Of a DNA stretch of 64,000 bases, positions 1 to 9,835 are shown one piece after another; within the stretch, counting starts at the first letter, position 1, and each line of letters begins with the position of its first letter. The notes under the pieces were generated by a model, which worked only from the letters and a program-made list of their open reading frames with translations, was not told the origin of the DNA and ran no database searches. Location of the stretch: assembly GCA_951217055.1 (NCBI GenBank), contig OX578285.1, positions 59,741,102 to 59,805,101 of the forward strand. The letters are read 5' to 3'. This DNA comes from Gerris lacustris. Its lineage: Eukaryota > Arthropoda > Insecta > Hemiptera > Gerridae. Both the position numbers and the translations under genes were made by a program.

Positions 1-1182
1 GCCCAGAGCTTTAGCGCCAATTCCGGGCCTTCTGGTTTGAATTCAAACCTAAACTCACAGTCTGTTAACTTCACGACAACTAACCCTTTCAATGTTCTCC
101 AAAACGACGTCGAAATTGAATCTAATGAGAAACCACCACCTATATTCGTCAAGGAAGTAAGAGATTTTTCGGGTCTAGTGAAAGCTTTAACTACACTTTT
201 AGGCGTCGGTAAATTCAAATGTAAAGCGCGTCTTTCCGACGTTGCCATTCAAGTCGAAACACCGGACGAGTTCAAAGCTGTCGTTCATTATTTAAAAGAC
301 CTTAATGTTGAACATCACACATATCAATTAAAGGGAGAAAAAGCTTTCCGTGTTGTGATACGTCACCTGCATCCCACTACTTCACCTGATGTCATCAAGG
401 AGGAACTTTCAAAATCAGGCTTCCGAGCAAGGAATGTTACTAATGTTATTCACCCGGTTTCTAAAATAAATCTGCCGTTATTCTTCGTTGATCTAGAACC
501 AGACCCTCGAAACAAAAATATTTTTCAACTAACTGAGCTCTATTTTTGCAAAATAAAAGTAGAAGAACCCCACAAGAAACAGGAAATTGTGCAATGCAAA
601 CGATGTCAAAATCTGGGGCACACTAAGAAATATTGCAATTACCAATATCGGTGTGTTAAATGCACAGGTTTACATGCAACTGAGGATTGTACTAAGAAGG
701 ATAGAACCCAGCCAGCAACTTGTGTTTTATGCGGAGGAGCTCATCCGGCGAACTACAGGGGTTGTGAAATTCACAAGAAACTACAGAGGACCATTCGAGG
801 ACCAGGAAACAAACCACCAGCATATAGAAATGTCAACACTGCGCCAACACCTAATCTGAACCCATCAAACTACCCATCATTGACTCGTCAACATCAACAC
901 ACCACACATAGCCAAAATCACACCCAACAAACCAACCCTGCTACTACTAATATAGGAATTAGTTATGCCGCTGCCGCTAATGGTAATAACTTATCAAATA
1001 CTCAAACTCGCTCCCCAACCTATATTCCTCCACCCAATCCAGCTATAGATTTTTCCTCCATACAAACTAGTCTCCAGTCCTTCCTCTCTGAGCTCAAGAA
1101 AGTTTTAGAACCCCTTCTTATCGCACTTCAAGCCTTGTCATCCATCGTGTCATTCCTACCAACGTCCTTGACCCAAAAATGA
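1..1182 (+). CDS. LINE ORF1, gag-like zinc-knuckle protein (5' partial)
   Basis: ORF1 proteins of this type bind the element's RNA and form the ribonucleoprotein needed for retrotransposition. The frame is open from base 1, so the true start is outside the window; the TTG at 37 is not a credible start. The middle (about bases 300-590) matches the gag-associated region that precedes the zinc knuckles in Jockey-like elements. Three cysteine knuckles follow: CX2CX4HX4C near 595-636, CX2CX3HX4C near 652-690 and CX2CX3HX6C near 721-765. The tail is rich in Asn, Thr, Pro and Gln and probably disordered. The stop codon overlaps the ORF2 start as ATGA. Shorter ORFs in other frames here are shadows. 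Confidence 0.9.
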   Translation, partial: AQSFSANSGPSGLNSNLNSQSVNFTTTNPFNVLQNDVEIESNEKPPPIFVKEVRDFSGLVKALTTLLGVGKFKCKARLSDVAIQVETPDEFKAVVHYLKDLNVEHHTYQLKGEKAFRVVIRHLHPTTSPDVIKEELSKSGFRARNVTNVIHPVSKINLPLFFVDLEPDPRNKNIFQLTELYFCKIKVEEPHKKQEIVQCKRCQNLGHTKKYCNYQYRCVKCTGLHATEDCTKKDRTQPATCVLCGGAHPANYRGCEIHKKLQRTIRGPGNKPPAYRNVNTAPTPNLNPSNYPSLTRQHQHTTHSQNHTQQTNPATTNIGISYAAAANGNNLSNTQTRSPTYIPPPNPAIDFSSIQTSLQSFLSELKKVLEPLLIALQALSSIVSFLPTSLTQK

Positions 1183-3881
1183 ATCCCTTGTCTCCGAAAT
1201 CCCTGGTCATCCTTCTTTGGAACGCTAACGGTGCAACCCAACACAAACACGAATTAGATATACTCTTACACGACAGAAGGATCGATATTGCCCTCATAAA
1301 TGAAACACACTTCACATCTAGATCACACTTTCACATACGGGACTACGTGACGTACAGAACGGACCATCCAAATAACACAGCACAGGGGGGCAGTGCGATC
1401 CTAATACGGAATTCCCTTTCTCACTTCCTTCAACCTCCCGTGTCAACAGAATCCATCCAATGTACTACCGTCTCATTAACCTCAAGTCCCTTCCACTATA
1501 ACATTTCATCAGTATACTGTCCACCAAGTAAAACAGTTAGTTCACAAGATTTTAAATCCCTATTCCAATCCTTAGGTCCTAGATTCATTGCCGGAGGGGA
1601 TTATAATGCGAAACACCCCCAATGGGGATGTAGAACTTGTAACCCCCGAGGTTCCACCCTCCTCCATATCGTAAACTCCTTAAGGTTCCAAATCCACGCT
1701 CCTGCTTCATACACCTACTGGCCTTCTGATCCTAATAAACTCCCCGACCTTCTGGATTACTTTGTTACATCCCCAATTACTCACCTTCATCCTACCCTAA
1801 CTCCACTCTATGACCTTTCTTCTGACCATAGCGCAGTCCTACTAGTATTAGATCTTCGTCCTACCCATCCACCTCCTCGACCTTCCTTAATTAACGGACA
1901 TGTAGACTGGGACTTATTTCAAAAACTTATTGATGACAGACTGGACCTCAAGGTTTCACTTAAGACCGACGAAGAAATTGACCTAGCTGTTCAGACACTT
2001 ACCGAGACAATACAGACAAGCATATGGGACTCGACTCAACCGTATAAAAATACTGTAAACAGAACTGACCCTCAACTTCCTTTGACCATACGTACACTAA
2101 TTATGGAAAAACGACGAGCTAGAGCAAAGTGGCAACGGACGAGATACCCGACTGACAAACAAACCTTTAACAGATTAACTAGACAGCTATCTACAAAACT
2201 CAAAGCTTACAGAGACGAACAGTTTACTGACTTCACGAACAGATTGAGTACAGAAGACAAGTCACTATGGCGAGCGACTAAACGACTTCTTAAATACAGA
2301 ACAGTTTCCTCTCTTCTCCGAAAATCCGATAATTCCTGGGCAAGGAGTGACGCCGATAAAGCAGAGCTTTTTGCCCACTATCTTTCAAATCTTTTTGTCC
2401 CTCACCCAGATGTCATTGACCAAGAACATACCCGCTTTATATCCAACGAACTTTTCCAACCTCTCCAACTGTCACTACCACCAACTGCTTTTAATCCTTC
2501 AGACGTCCTTTTTACGATCAAACATCTTCCTCCCAAAAAAGCTCCTGGATACGACCTAATCACATCCAATATTCTAAAACAACTTCCTAAAAAAGGCATT
2601 CTTTATTTAACATACATATATAACTCTGTCCTTAGGACAACCCACTTCCCAACCCTCTGGAAATTCGCAAAAATAGTCATGATCCCAAAACCAAATAAAC
2701 CTCCTCACCTACTCACATCCTATCGCCCTATCAGCCTCCTCCCAGTTATGGGAAAAGTACTTGAAAAGCTTCTACTGCGCCGTTTACTCCCAGTTATAAA
2801 TTCCTTGAACCTTATTCCTAACCATCAATTAGGTTTTAGATCCCTACATTCCACCATCCAACAGTGCCATAGAATTGTAGATGAAATATCCACCACCCTT
2901 GAGAAGAAGAAGTACTGTTCGGCTGTCTTCCTGGACGAGGCACAAGCTTTTGATCGGGTTTGGCACGCCGGCTTGCTTTGGAAGCTCAAGGGAATCCTTC
3001 CCTTCACTTATTATCTTATCCTTAAATCCTTCCTCGAAAACCGCTATTACCAAGTATCCCATAACATATCCATATCCACTATTTTTCCTATTAAAGCAGG
3101 TGTACCCCAAGGTAGTATCTTAGGTCCTTTTTTGTACACTCTTTATACCTCTGATATCCCCGAATATCCTTTTACAAACCTAGCTTCCTTTGCTGATGAT
3201 AAGTGCATCCTTTCATCACACAAAAATCGCCTTACAGCTTCAGAAAACGTCCAGAACCATCCTTCCCTCCTAGAAACCTGGTTGAGAAAATGGAGAATTA
3301 AAATAAATGAGAACAAAAGCGTTCATGTTACTTTTTCATTAAATCATGGTAATTGCGAACCAGTATTTCTCAACCAGGTTTTAATCCCTCATTCCAGCTC
3401 AGTCCGCTACCTTGGGTTACACCTTGACAGACGATTAACATGGTCACATCACACAAAAATAAAAAGGCAAGATACAAACAGACGCTATAACCTTCTTAAA
3501 CGCTTACTCAACACACACTCCAAAATCACACTATACAACAAATTACTCATTTACAACACCATAATAAAACCCTCATGGGCATACGGCATAGAACTCTGGG
3601 GCTGCACCAAGCGTTCCAATTCCTACCGCATACAATCCCTTCAGTCTAAGATCCTAAGAAAAATTGCTAACGCTCCCTTTTACGTGAATAACCATATCCT
3701 CCACACTGATTTCCAAGTTCCTTATGTTCGCGATTTCGCAGTTTCCCGATACAAAACCTTCCATAGTTCCTTTACCACTCATCCTAATCCTTTAGTCCAG
3801 AATCTATCCTCTCACCACATCCCGGGAAATCCCCCACGACGCCTTAAGCGGCAGTGGCCAAGAGACTTGTTAACAGCGTAG
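1179..3881 (+). CDS. LINE ORF2, endonuclease and reverse transcriptase (900 aa)
   Basis: This is the polymerase of the element: it nicks the target and primes reverse transcription there. The N-terminal endonuclease (about residues 1-230) shows WNANG near residue 14, an INET glutamate, GGDYN at 139-143, LDYF, and the terminal SSDHS motif with D216 and H217. The reverse transcriptase (about 440-720) shows KAPGYD, SYRPISLL, the first catalytic Asp in FLDEAQAFD (D586), GVPQGSILGP, and FADD at 671-674. A thumb and C-terminal region follow to a TAG stop. Length and order fit the Jockey clade, and no RNase H is present. The start is the ATG overlapping the ORF1 stop. I see no disabling change; activity is inferred, not shown. 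Confidence 0.95.
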   Translation: MNPLSPKSLVILLWNANGATQHKHELDILLHDRRIDIALINETHFTSRSHFHIRDYVTYRTDHPNNTAQGGSAILIRNSLSHFLQPPVSTESIQCTTVSLTSSPFHYNISSVYCPPSKTVSSQDFKSLFQSLGPRFIAGGDYNAKHPQWGCRTCNPRGSTLLHIVNSLRFQIHAPASYTYWPSDPNKLPDLLDYFVTSPITHLHPTLTPLYDLSSDHSAVLLVLDLRPTHPPPRPSLINGHVDWDLFQKLIDDRLDLKVSLKTDEEIDLAVQTLTETIQTSIWDSTQPYKNTVNRTDPQLPLTIRTLIMEKRRARAKWQRTRYPTDKQTFNRLTRQLSTKLKAYRDEQFTDFTNRLSTEDKSLWRATKRLLKYRTVSSLLRKSDNSWARSDADKAELFAHYLSNLFVPHPDVIDQEHTRFISNELFQPLQLSLPPTAFNPSDVLFTIKHLPPKKAPGYDLITSNILKQLPKKGILYLTYIYNSVLRTTHFPTLWKFAKIVMIPKPNKPPHLLTSYRPISLLPVMGKVLEKLLLRRLLPVINSLNLIPNHQLGFRSLHSTIQQCHRIVDEISTTLEKKKYCSAVFLDEAQAFDRVWHAGLLWKLKGILPFTYYLILKSFLENRYYQVSHNISISTIFPIKAGVPQGSILGPFLYTLYTSDIPEYPFTNLASFADDKCILSSHKNRLTASENVQNHPSLLETWLRKWRIKINENKSVHVTFSLNHGNCEPVFLNQVLIPHSSSVRYLGLHLDRRLTWSHHTKIKRQDTNRRYNLLKRLLNTHSKITLYNKLLIYNTIIKPSWAYGIELWGCTKRSNSYRIQSLQSKILRKIANAPFYVNNHILHTDFQVPYVRDFAVSRYKTFHSSFTTHPNPLVQNLSSHHIPGNPPRRLKRQWPRDLLTA

Positions 3882-4088
3882 TAAAATTTGATACTTATAT
3901 CTATATTTATATCAATTAATTAATTGTTTATTATTTACTTATCTTCGAGATTATCTATGTTTACTATCTGATTTATCACGCCAGTAAGTGCTGTCTCTGG
4001 ACAGAATCTTACATCTAGTCAATTCATGCTACTACTTCCCAATCATTAACCACCTGTATTGCTTGTATTGTATATTATATAATGTTGC

Positions 4089-4096
4089 AATAAACA

Positions 4097-4154
<58 letters not shown>
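4089..4154 (+). other. LINE 3' end: tandem AATAAA signals and poly(A) tail
   Basis: AATAAA occurs at 4089-4094 and again at 4096-4101, running straight into an uninterrupted A tract that ends at 4154. A pure tail of about 55 A is what a recent target-primed reverse transcription event leaves. Older tails in this window would be expected to carry substitutions. Confidence 0.9.
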
Positions 4155-4156
<2 letters not shown>

Positions 4157-4465
4157 CTCCATCTTGCTTATACCAAACATAGCTCTTGTCATCTGGCATT
4201 GTGGGAAAACTAGCTTCTCGTCTAATTTTTGGGTTAAGGCCTAAGTCTGACTTCCATGGAGGATTTCTGGAAATATGCAACTTTGTAAGGTTCTAATTTT
4301 AGTATTTTCGGATACACAACCTTTAAAGATTTTCTTAAGTGACCAAAATTTCCTCCATCCTACGCTAATTCTTTTATCTATCTTACTATTCGTTGAATCA
4401 CGAAGAGAATTCAACCTACCAAGATCGGATATATTTCTTGACATTGTCTTGCTTATATTTGACAA
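4155..4465 (-). pseudogene. Fossil LINE reverse-transcriptase C-terminal fragment
   Basis: Read on the minus strand, the segment encodes a piece like the thumb and post-RT region of insect LINE polymerases. It has a run resembling RISVGWRKFWSLK, then LHGSQT, then, after a stop or frame break, a stretch ending RAMFGIS. Stops and the lack of flanking domains show it is dead. It is cut exactly where the poly(A) of the younger LINE begins, so the younger element split it. The missing remainder should lie beyond the left edge of the window. Confidence 0.7.
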
Positions 4466-4579
4466 TAATTTGGATTTTGTCTAGTTGACTACCAGTCCAT
4501 ATTTTTATAAATAATATACATATAATTCAAGTATTACAATGAGCAGACATTTCGCAAAGGTGTACCTGATGCTAAAATA
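4466..4579. other. Short AT-rich spacer
   Basis: No gene or clear repeat boundary is seen between the fossil LINE and the next dispersed repeat. Confidence 0.5.
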
Positions 4580-5341
4580 AAAATAAACAGGTCAAGTGAA
4601 TGCTGGTCAGCACACAGCGAGGGTCCGTAGGCAACACAGTATTGTTTAAGTAGTATGGTAAAATCGGATTGTACGTGCCCCCACTTTGAGGTTAGGTGAT
4701 AAAATCTCGCATATTAAATTAAAAACCTTAATTTTGTGTACCCTTGAATTTTCTATAGCCGCTCCGCACCGCTTCGCGGTGCTTCGCTCGTTTCTGAAGA
4801 AAAACAACCCTCCTCCTCCTGTGTATAAACCAGGTAGAGGTCCAACTCGAAGAAATTTTCAGGGCACGTACAATCCGATTTAGCCAAGTAGTATTGGCGT
4901 ATCTATTGATGGTGCTATTTAAAATGCTAAAAAGCGTACTTTGAACTATCCTATGGGTCTGATATTTTCAAAACACATAAACATATAAATACATCGAAAA
5001 GAGCATAATTTTTCACACCCACTTCAAACTCACCTACGCTCGCTCTATCAAAGCTTATAACCAAAAATTATATATTTTTGTAATCAGCTCGCCGTAAACC
5101 ATTCATATGATACCCCACACGGTGAATTTTTTAACCCTTAAGTTTTTTTACCCTAATTTTTTGAAAAATATTTTTTTTAAGTCACTATATTTTTGTGTGG
5201 GTAGGTACTATACACATATATGCCAAATTTCAAAGTGGTCGGATGAAAGGCGTTGTAGCCGTGAGAGGACGGACGGACAGACTGACACACGCAGGAAAAT
5301 ATATAGATCCTAGGTTTTGCCTACGGACCCTACAAATTATA
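4580..5341 (+). mobile_element. Dispersed repeat family E, copy 1 (interrupted)
   Basis: It is homologous over most of its length to 33254-34131 in the same orientation. Shared landmarks are an AATAAACAGG start, a CACACAGCGAGGGTCC block, AAATGCT near the middle, GTAATCAGCTCG, and a tail with ATATATGCCAAATTTC followed by GACGGACAGAC. GGGTCCGTAGGCAA at 4621 is the inverse of TTGCCTACGGACCC ending at 5330, so it has internal inverted ends. It is non-coding and its superfamily is unknown. A MITE is nested at 4661-4881. Confidence 0.65.
4661..4881 (+). mobile_element. MITE family B, copy 1 (221 bp), nested in repeat E
   Basis: The ends are inverted repeats: AAATCGGATTGTACGTG at the left and CACGTACAATCCGATTT at the right. 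The centre holds a GC-rich hairpin around CCGCACCGCTTCGCGGTGC. A near-identical copy lies inverted at 17493-17708. It has no coding capacity. A target duplication could not be settled: the flanks are TA on the left and AG on the right. The copy in family E at 33254-34131 lacks it, so it is a later insertion. Confidence 0.85.
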
Positions 5342-5699
5342 GCATACATATCAAACCGTAAGCAGCTTCTAAATGCCCATTTATAGAGCAGTGTAAATTA
5401 ATCAATCATAAATAAATGTATATTATTATTATCTAGCGTAATTGGAAAATAGAATAACTTAAGTCAAAATAAAACTTTTTTCCGAATTTTACGCCAAATA
5501 ATTTCCCTCAAGTTGAATACTGATACGAATGTCGTCCTAAGATGAAAAATACTTTGTTATAATCAAATATTTGTTCCCTCAAAATTATGATGGTTTTATC
5601 ATTTATTTCTAAACAAATTGTGCTTTTTAATGATTTTTACTAGAATAGAGCTCAATAAGAGTAATTTTAAGATATTTTCTATCAAATTAATTTTTTTTA
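5342..5699. other. AT-rich intergenic DNA
   Basis: I see no gene, RNA or repeat boundary here, only simple A/T-rich sequence leading into the tandem array. Confidence 0.5.
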
Positions 5700-6296
5700 A
5701 ATTGATTACTTATATTCGGTTTTAGTCAGTAAATCTAAAAGAGAAAAATCATTCTGTTGTCAAAACACTATATTAAATATTTTAATACACACCAGTTACG
5801 ATTATCGTGGTTCACTAAAAAATTCGCTCTTGTGTGCTTTTGATAACTAACCGATTACTTTTACTCTGTTTTAGTCAGTAGATCTAAAAGAGCGAAATCA
5901 ATCTGATGTCAAAAAAAAAATGAATGTTTTACAGACCGGTTTCTATTATCATGGTGCACTAAAATATTTGCTATAATGGGTTATTGATAACGAACAGATT
6001 ACTTTTATTTAGTAGATCTAAAAGAGAGAAATCAATGTGTTGTTGATAAAAAAATATTAAATATTTCAGTACGCACCGGTTTCGATTATCATGGTTCACT
6101 AAAACATTCACTATTGTGAGTTTTTGACAGCGATCCGATTAATTTTATTCAGTTTGAAGCAATCTGATGTCGAAAAACTATATTAAATGTTTTAATACAG
6201 ACCTGTTAGCATTATCGTGGTTCACTAAAACATTCGCTATAGTGGGTTTTTGACAACGAAGAATATTACTTGTATTCAGTTTTAGTTAGTAGATGA
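5700..6296. repeat. Tandem array, about 145-bp unit, 4 full copies
   Basis: Units begin near 5703, 5852, 5996, 6136 and 6263, the last partial. Each carries GATTACTTxTATTC, then TAGTCAGTAGATCTAAAAGAG, then ATCAATCTGATGTC, then a GATTATCGTGGTTCACTAAA block. Units differ by substitutions and short deletions, so this is an old satellite-like cluster. It is not coding. Confidence 0.8.
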
Positions 6297-8144
6297 ATAA
6301 TTTGAAGTTTTGGATAGTTGGTAAGATTGTTTTTGAAATTTCCTTTTCAAATGATGGGCTTGGTAGATAAACTTGTAATGGTTAAAGAAATAAATCTTAA
6401 GTCAGATGTATTCCGTTGTTTTGAAGTCATCGTGTATTTATATGCTTATGGTCCTTGGCTATTTTAATGAATGTTGTTTATTTTACACGATTCACAGGGA
6501 CAGGAGGGCAGGAGTATTAATCATCGCTTCGGAACAGACGTTCTTACTTCATGCTAAGAGAGAGCCATCCACCTCTCCTCATAATCATCTTTGAACAATC
6601 GTCTCTCCAAAATCATCTTTACTGCTAAAATAATTATTAATGATTTAATTCCGTTCGTTCTTTATGTTGTTATAATCCTGAATTCAAAAGTAAACAAGTA
6701 TTTTGTTTTACTTTAATACGATATTAGGATTTACGTGCACAAGAGTGTCGCAAACAATGATATCCTTCCAGTGGACTGTAGAACCATGTTAACTTAAACA
6801 GAAAATGATTTTACAGATTAATATTATTTCAAATTTTCATCCGTCTGACAATGAATGAAAATTCGTCAAGCCGATCTGTGATTGTTTGATTCTATCTACG
6901 TTTCTAACCAGTAACCTGCAATATGATATCCTTATATTTTACTCCCATCATGACATTTATTATTAGTATAATAAGTTAATTATAAGAAAAAATGTAGGAC
7001 AGGCTAAATATAGCCTGTTTATCTGCAGAAGTGCACAGTGGCGTCAAAACGCTTTGTGAATCACTCTATTGGCAATTCCCCTGAGTTTGGCCTGATGACC
7101 AGGGTGGGGGGGGGGGGGGGGACAACAACGGTTACACACTTCCTCAAGCGTTAGAGTAACGGTAATAATGATTATGATAAATGTAGGAATGTATTTTATC
7201 TACGATTGATACGAAATATAAACATTATATCACTGTTTATATGCGTAGAAAGTGATTCTTTTCGTAGCTGTATTCATTGCGCATGCGCGTTCATAATTCT
7301 TCTTTTTTCCCCCCTAAAAAGAGGAATTCTTCTTCTTAACGCACGATTAGCGAGTTTGTTTGCATTTAACAAAACTAATTTGGTGTTTTTTTTAATTAAA
7401 GTAACTGTTTATATCGAGTTTTTAGTGAAAACTGATACAACTAATGAATTATTGTCATCTTTATCAAAAGAGAAATACGAACTTACATACAGGAAGTTTA
7501 TTAAAAATATTTTTATGTGTTTATTATTAAAATCCACAATCGTAGATAAAGTACGGTACGCAACTCGTGCGAAAACTGCATTTTGCTTTGCTCGTGTGGT
7601 TTTACTACCCTCGCTGTCACTCGGGTGCAAACTCCACACTCGCATGCAAAATGCTACTTTCCTTACTAGACACGTAATGTACTATTCCGCATTTATAGAC
7701 CCTGGATTGGATATAAAAGAAATCATAGTTTCGACCGAAATTTTGTGAAGTTTCACATACATATTTAATTTAATTATGAAAACATTATTTAAATATTAGG
7801 TACTTCTTTATTGGTGCACATAAACTTTTGTACTTAACCACTGAAGATAGCAAACATTTTAATAATAATTTGTGGCGCACCATCCCGTGGGCTTAAACCA
7901 GTCAACAGATTTATACAACTGTATGCGTATACGTATATGGATTATACGGATTTGGTTTTGTCGCTCCGTAAATCAAATGTTTTAATAACCCACAAACAGT
8001 AGAAAATTGTATTTTATTTGTTAATAATATTTACTTACCCTTTTTAATGGTGAATAATATTTTTTTCTATGAACCACATACAGGGGTAATTATTTTATAT
8101 TTAAAAACCACTTAAAAAAAAATATATAAAATATACAAAAAACA
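6297..8144. other. Intergenic DNA with a poly-G run and an unexplained ORF
   Basis: A poly-G run sits near 7106-7122. A 180-codon open frame (7206-7748, +) is long for such AT-rich DNA, but its product is low-complexity, matches no family I know and has no gene context, so I do not call it a gene. Weak repeat-like text around 7870-7945 resembles sequence near 19740-19800. Confidence 0.4.
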
Positions 8145-8470
8145 CATTTAAAAGAAAGGCAAGGATGAAGGTATAAAAATTAAATGCTAAAAGTAACTCA
8201 TTGGACTTTAAAGATCTAACAAAGAAAGGCAAGACCTTAAAGAGAACTATAAACTTAAAAAGTAAGACAGGACCTTTAAGGCAACTATATAAATTTAAAA
8301 AATAAGACAAATAAAAGGTTATAAAGTAAAACAAGACTTTCAAAAACCAAATATATTGGCTTAAAAAATAAGACAAAACTTTCAAGACAACTATATAAAT
8401 TAGAAAAGTAAGAAGAAATAAAACATTATAAAGTAATACAAGACTTTCAAAAGACAAATATAAGCTTTTA
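8145..8470. repeat. Tandem repeat, about 106-bp unit
   Basis: Blocks such as CAACTATATAAATT, TTATAAAGTAA and ACAAGACTTTCAAAA recur at about 106-bp spacing, with two clear units and a partial one to the left. The minus-strand open frame here is a low-complexity by-product of A-rich repeat DNA. Confidence 0.65.
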
Positions 8471-8695
8471 AAAGTAGTTTTTTTTAAGAAACAGCTACAA
8501 GCCTACAAAATAAAAGATTTTCATGAGACACTGTAAGTTTTCTTTAGTGATGTTTTTAACCTGTGACAAAGATATATACTACATTAATTTCTCTCAACTT
8601 TATTTATTTATCAGTTTTTATTATTTATTTATTTATACTGTTTAGTTGGCAGTTGGCACTGAACTCCACTTGTGACAGTACTAGTGGACCAGTAA

Positions 8696-8855
8696 AGCCT
8701 CGTCCAGATTGCCGAACCAAACAGAGGAAACCAGCAAAGCATTGGCCTCTGCGCATGCCCAGTCTAAAGAGCGCCTGCGCATTTCAGACTGGGCATGCGC
8801 AGAGACCAAGGCTCGACTCGTTTCCTCTGTTTGGTTCTGCAGTTTGGACGAGGCT
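8696..8855. mobile_element. PIF/Harbinger-like foldback MITE (160 bp)
   Basis: The element is nearly a full palindrome: AGCCTCGTCCAGATTGC at the left is mirrored by a right arm ending GGACGAGGCT. It is flanked by TAA on both sides (8693-8695 and 8856-8858), the TWA-type 3-bp target duplication typical of PIF/Harbinger. The centre holds CTGCGCATGCCCAGTCT and its inverse. Its GC content is far above its surroundings. It is non-coding. Confidence 0.8.
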
Positions 8856-8910
8856 TAAACGAAAGAATCCTTTGTATCATGTATAGAGAAGAAGTTGGAT
8901 CCCATTATTA

Positions 8911-9303
8911 AAAAAATCGGTCCGAGACAACTCAGACAAACTTTCTCATATACGAGTTTATAATTACTTAACCTAGTGTTTTCCATTTATTATTTTTCAT
9001 TACTGAACATTTTATCAAAATTGACCATAAAAATAACTTCTCCCGGGCGGGGAATCGAACCCGGACTCTCTCTGTCCACGTTTTAAGCTATTTTCGATTT
9101 CGCTTCGGGGTATGATTTTTCTGAACATGTGTGCCAAATTTCGTCAAAATCGGCTCAGTAGTTTAGGCTCCAGGCGTCTGCACAGACGACAGACAGACAC
9201 CGCACTTTTTTGGACTCAGGGGACCTCAAAACGTGTAAATCCATCAAAATATCAAAATCGACGCCATCACAATACTTTCTCTTTATATGAGAATGAGAAA
9301 GTA
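8911..9303 (+). mobile_element. Dispersed repeat family F, copy 1 (internally deleted)
   Basis: It begins ATCGGTCCGAGACAACTC and ends ATACTTTCTCTTTATATGAG. It contains a tRNA B-box-like block (GGGAATCGAACCCGG on this strand) and the CAAATTTCGTCAAAATCGGC plus GACAGACAGAC blocks. Copies are at 28808-29404 (+), 56449-56846 (-), 57345-57957 (-) and 62019-62355 (+), with a fragment at 45088-45180. Compared with 28808-29404, this copy lacks about 190 bp between AAGCTA and GATTTCGC. Non-coding. Confidence 0.75.
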
Positions 9304-9835
9304 ATAAATGTCATTAAAGCATACAACCATAGGGGCAACAAGTTTTTTACCTCTCTTTATCAGTTTTTATTATTAGTGCATTTTTTATTTTATTTATTCA
9401 CCATTTGTTATCGGTAAACGGAAACGGCTTCTTTGCGAAGCTCTGATTTGAGCATAGTGTGAAACTAAATCATATAGTATTGATATCAGATATTTAAAAA
9501 TTAATTATTAGTGCTTAAAAATAAAGTAGGTTCTGGCTATCTTGGAAAATTGGTCCAATCTCTTTTTTCTTAAAAAAAAAAAAGATAAGGTTTGTCAACA
9601 TAATCATTCTATATACAATGAAAAATCACAAAATTATCAACAAAAAAGTTTCTCTTGGTTTTCTAGTTAATATTAATGGTTTTTGAAATATTTAGTGGTT
9701 TCCCCACGGACCGGTGCCTATCTTGGTAATTTAAAAACATTTTATATTGTTTTTGCTTAAATTTGAAGCTGAAAATATATTCTATCATTGAAAATATTTT
9801 CAAGCATCAATAAACAACTACATATGTCCAATATA
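9304..9835. other. AT-rich intergenic DNA
   Basis: Nothing coding is seen. TGGCTATCTTGG-like and CTATCTTGGTAA motifs recur weakly at 9536 and 9718 and may be repeat remnants. Confidence 0.4.

Larger units (their letters stand above)
1..4154 (+). mobile_element. Jockey-type non-LTR retrotransposon (LINE), 5' end outside window
   Basis: The order is a gag-like ORF1 with zinc knuckles, an ORF2 with apurinic-type endonuclease and reverse transcriptase, a 3' UTR of about 215 bases with two AATAAA signals, and a pure poly(A) tail. This is the standard plan of the Jockey clade and its relatives. There is no RNase H domain and there are no LTRs. Both ORFs are free of stops and frameshifts, and every catalytic motif I looked for is present, so this looks like a young insertion. 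The start of ORF1 and the 5' UTR lie before position 1, so full length and the 5' target-site duplication cannot be judged. The poly(A) abuts an antisense fossil LINE, meaning the element inserted into older repeat DNA. Confidence 0.93.
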
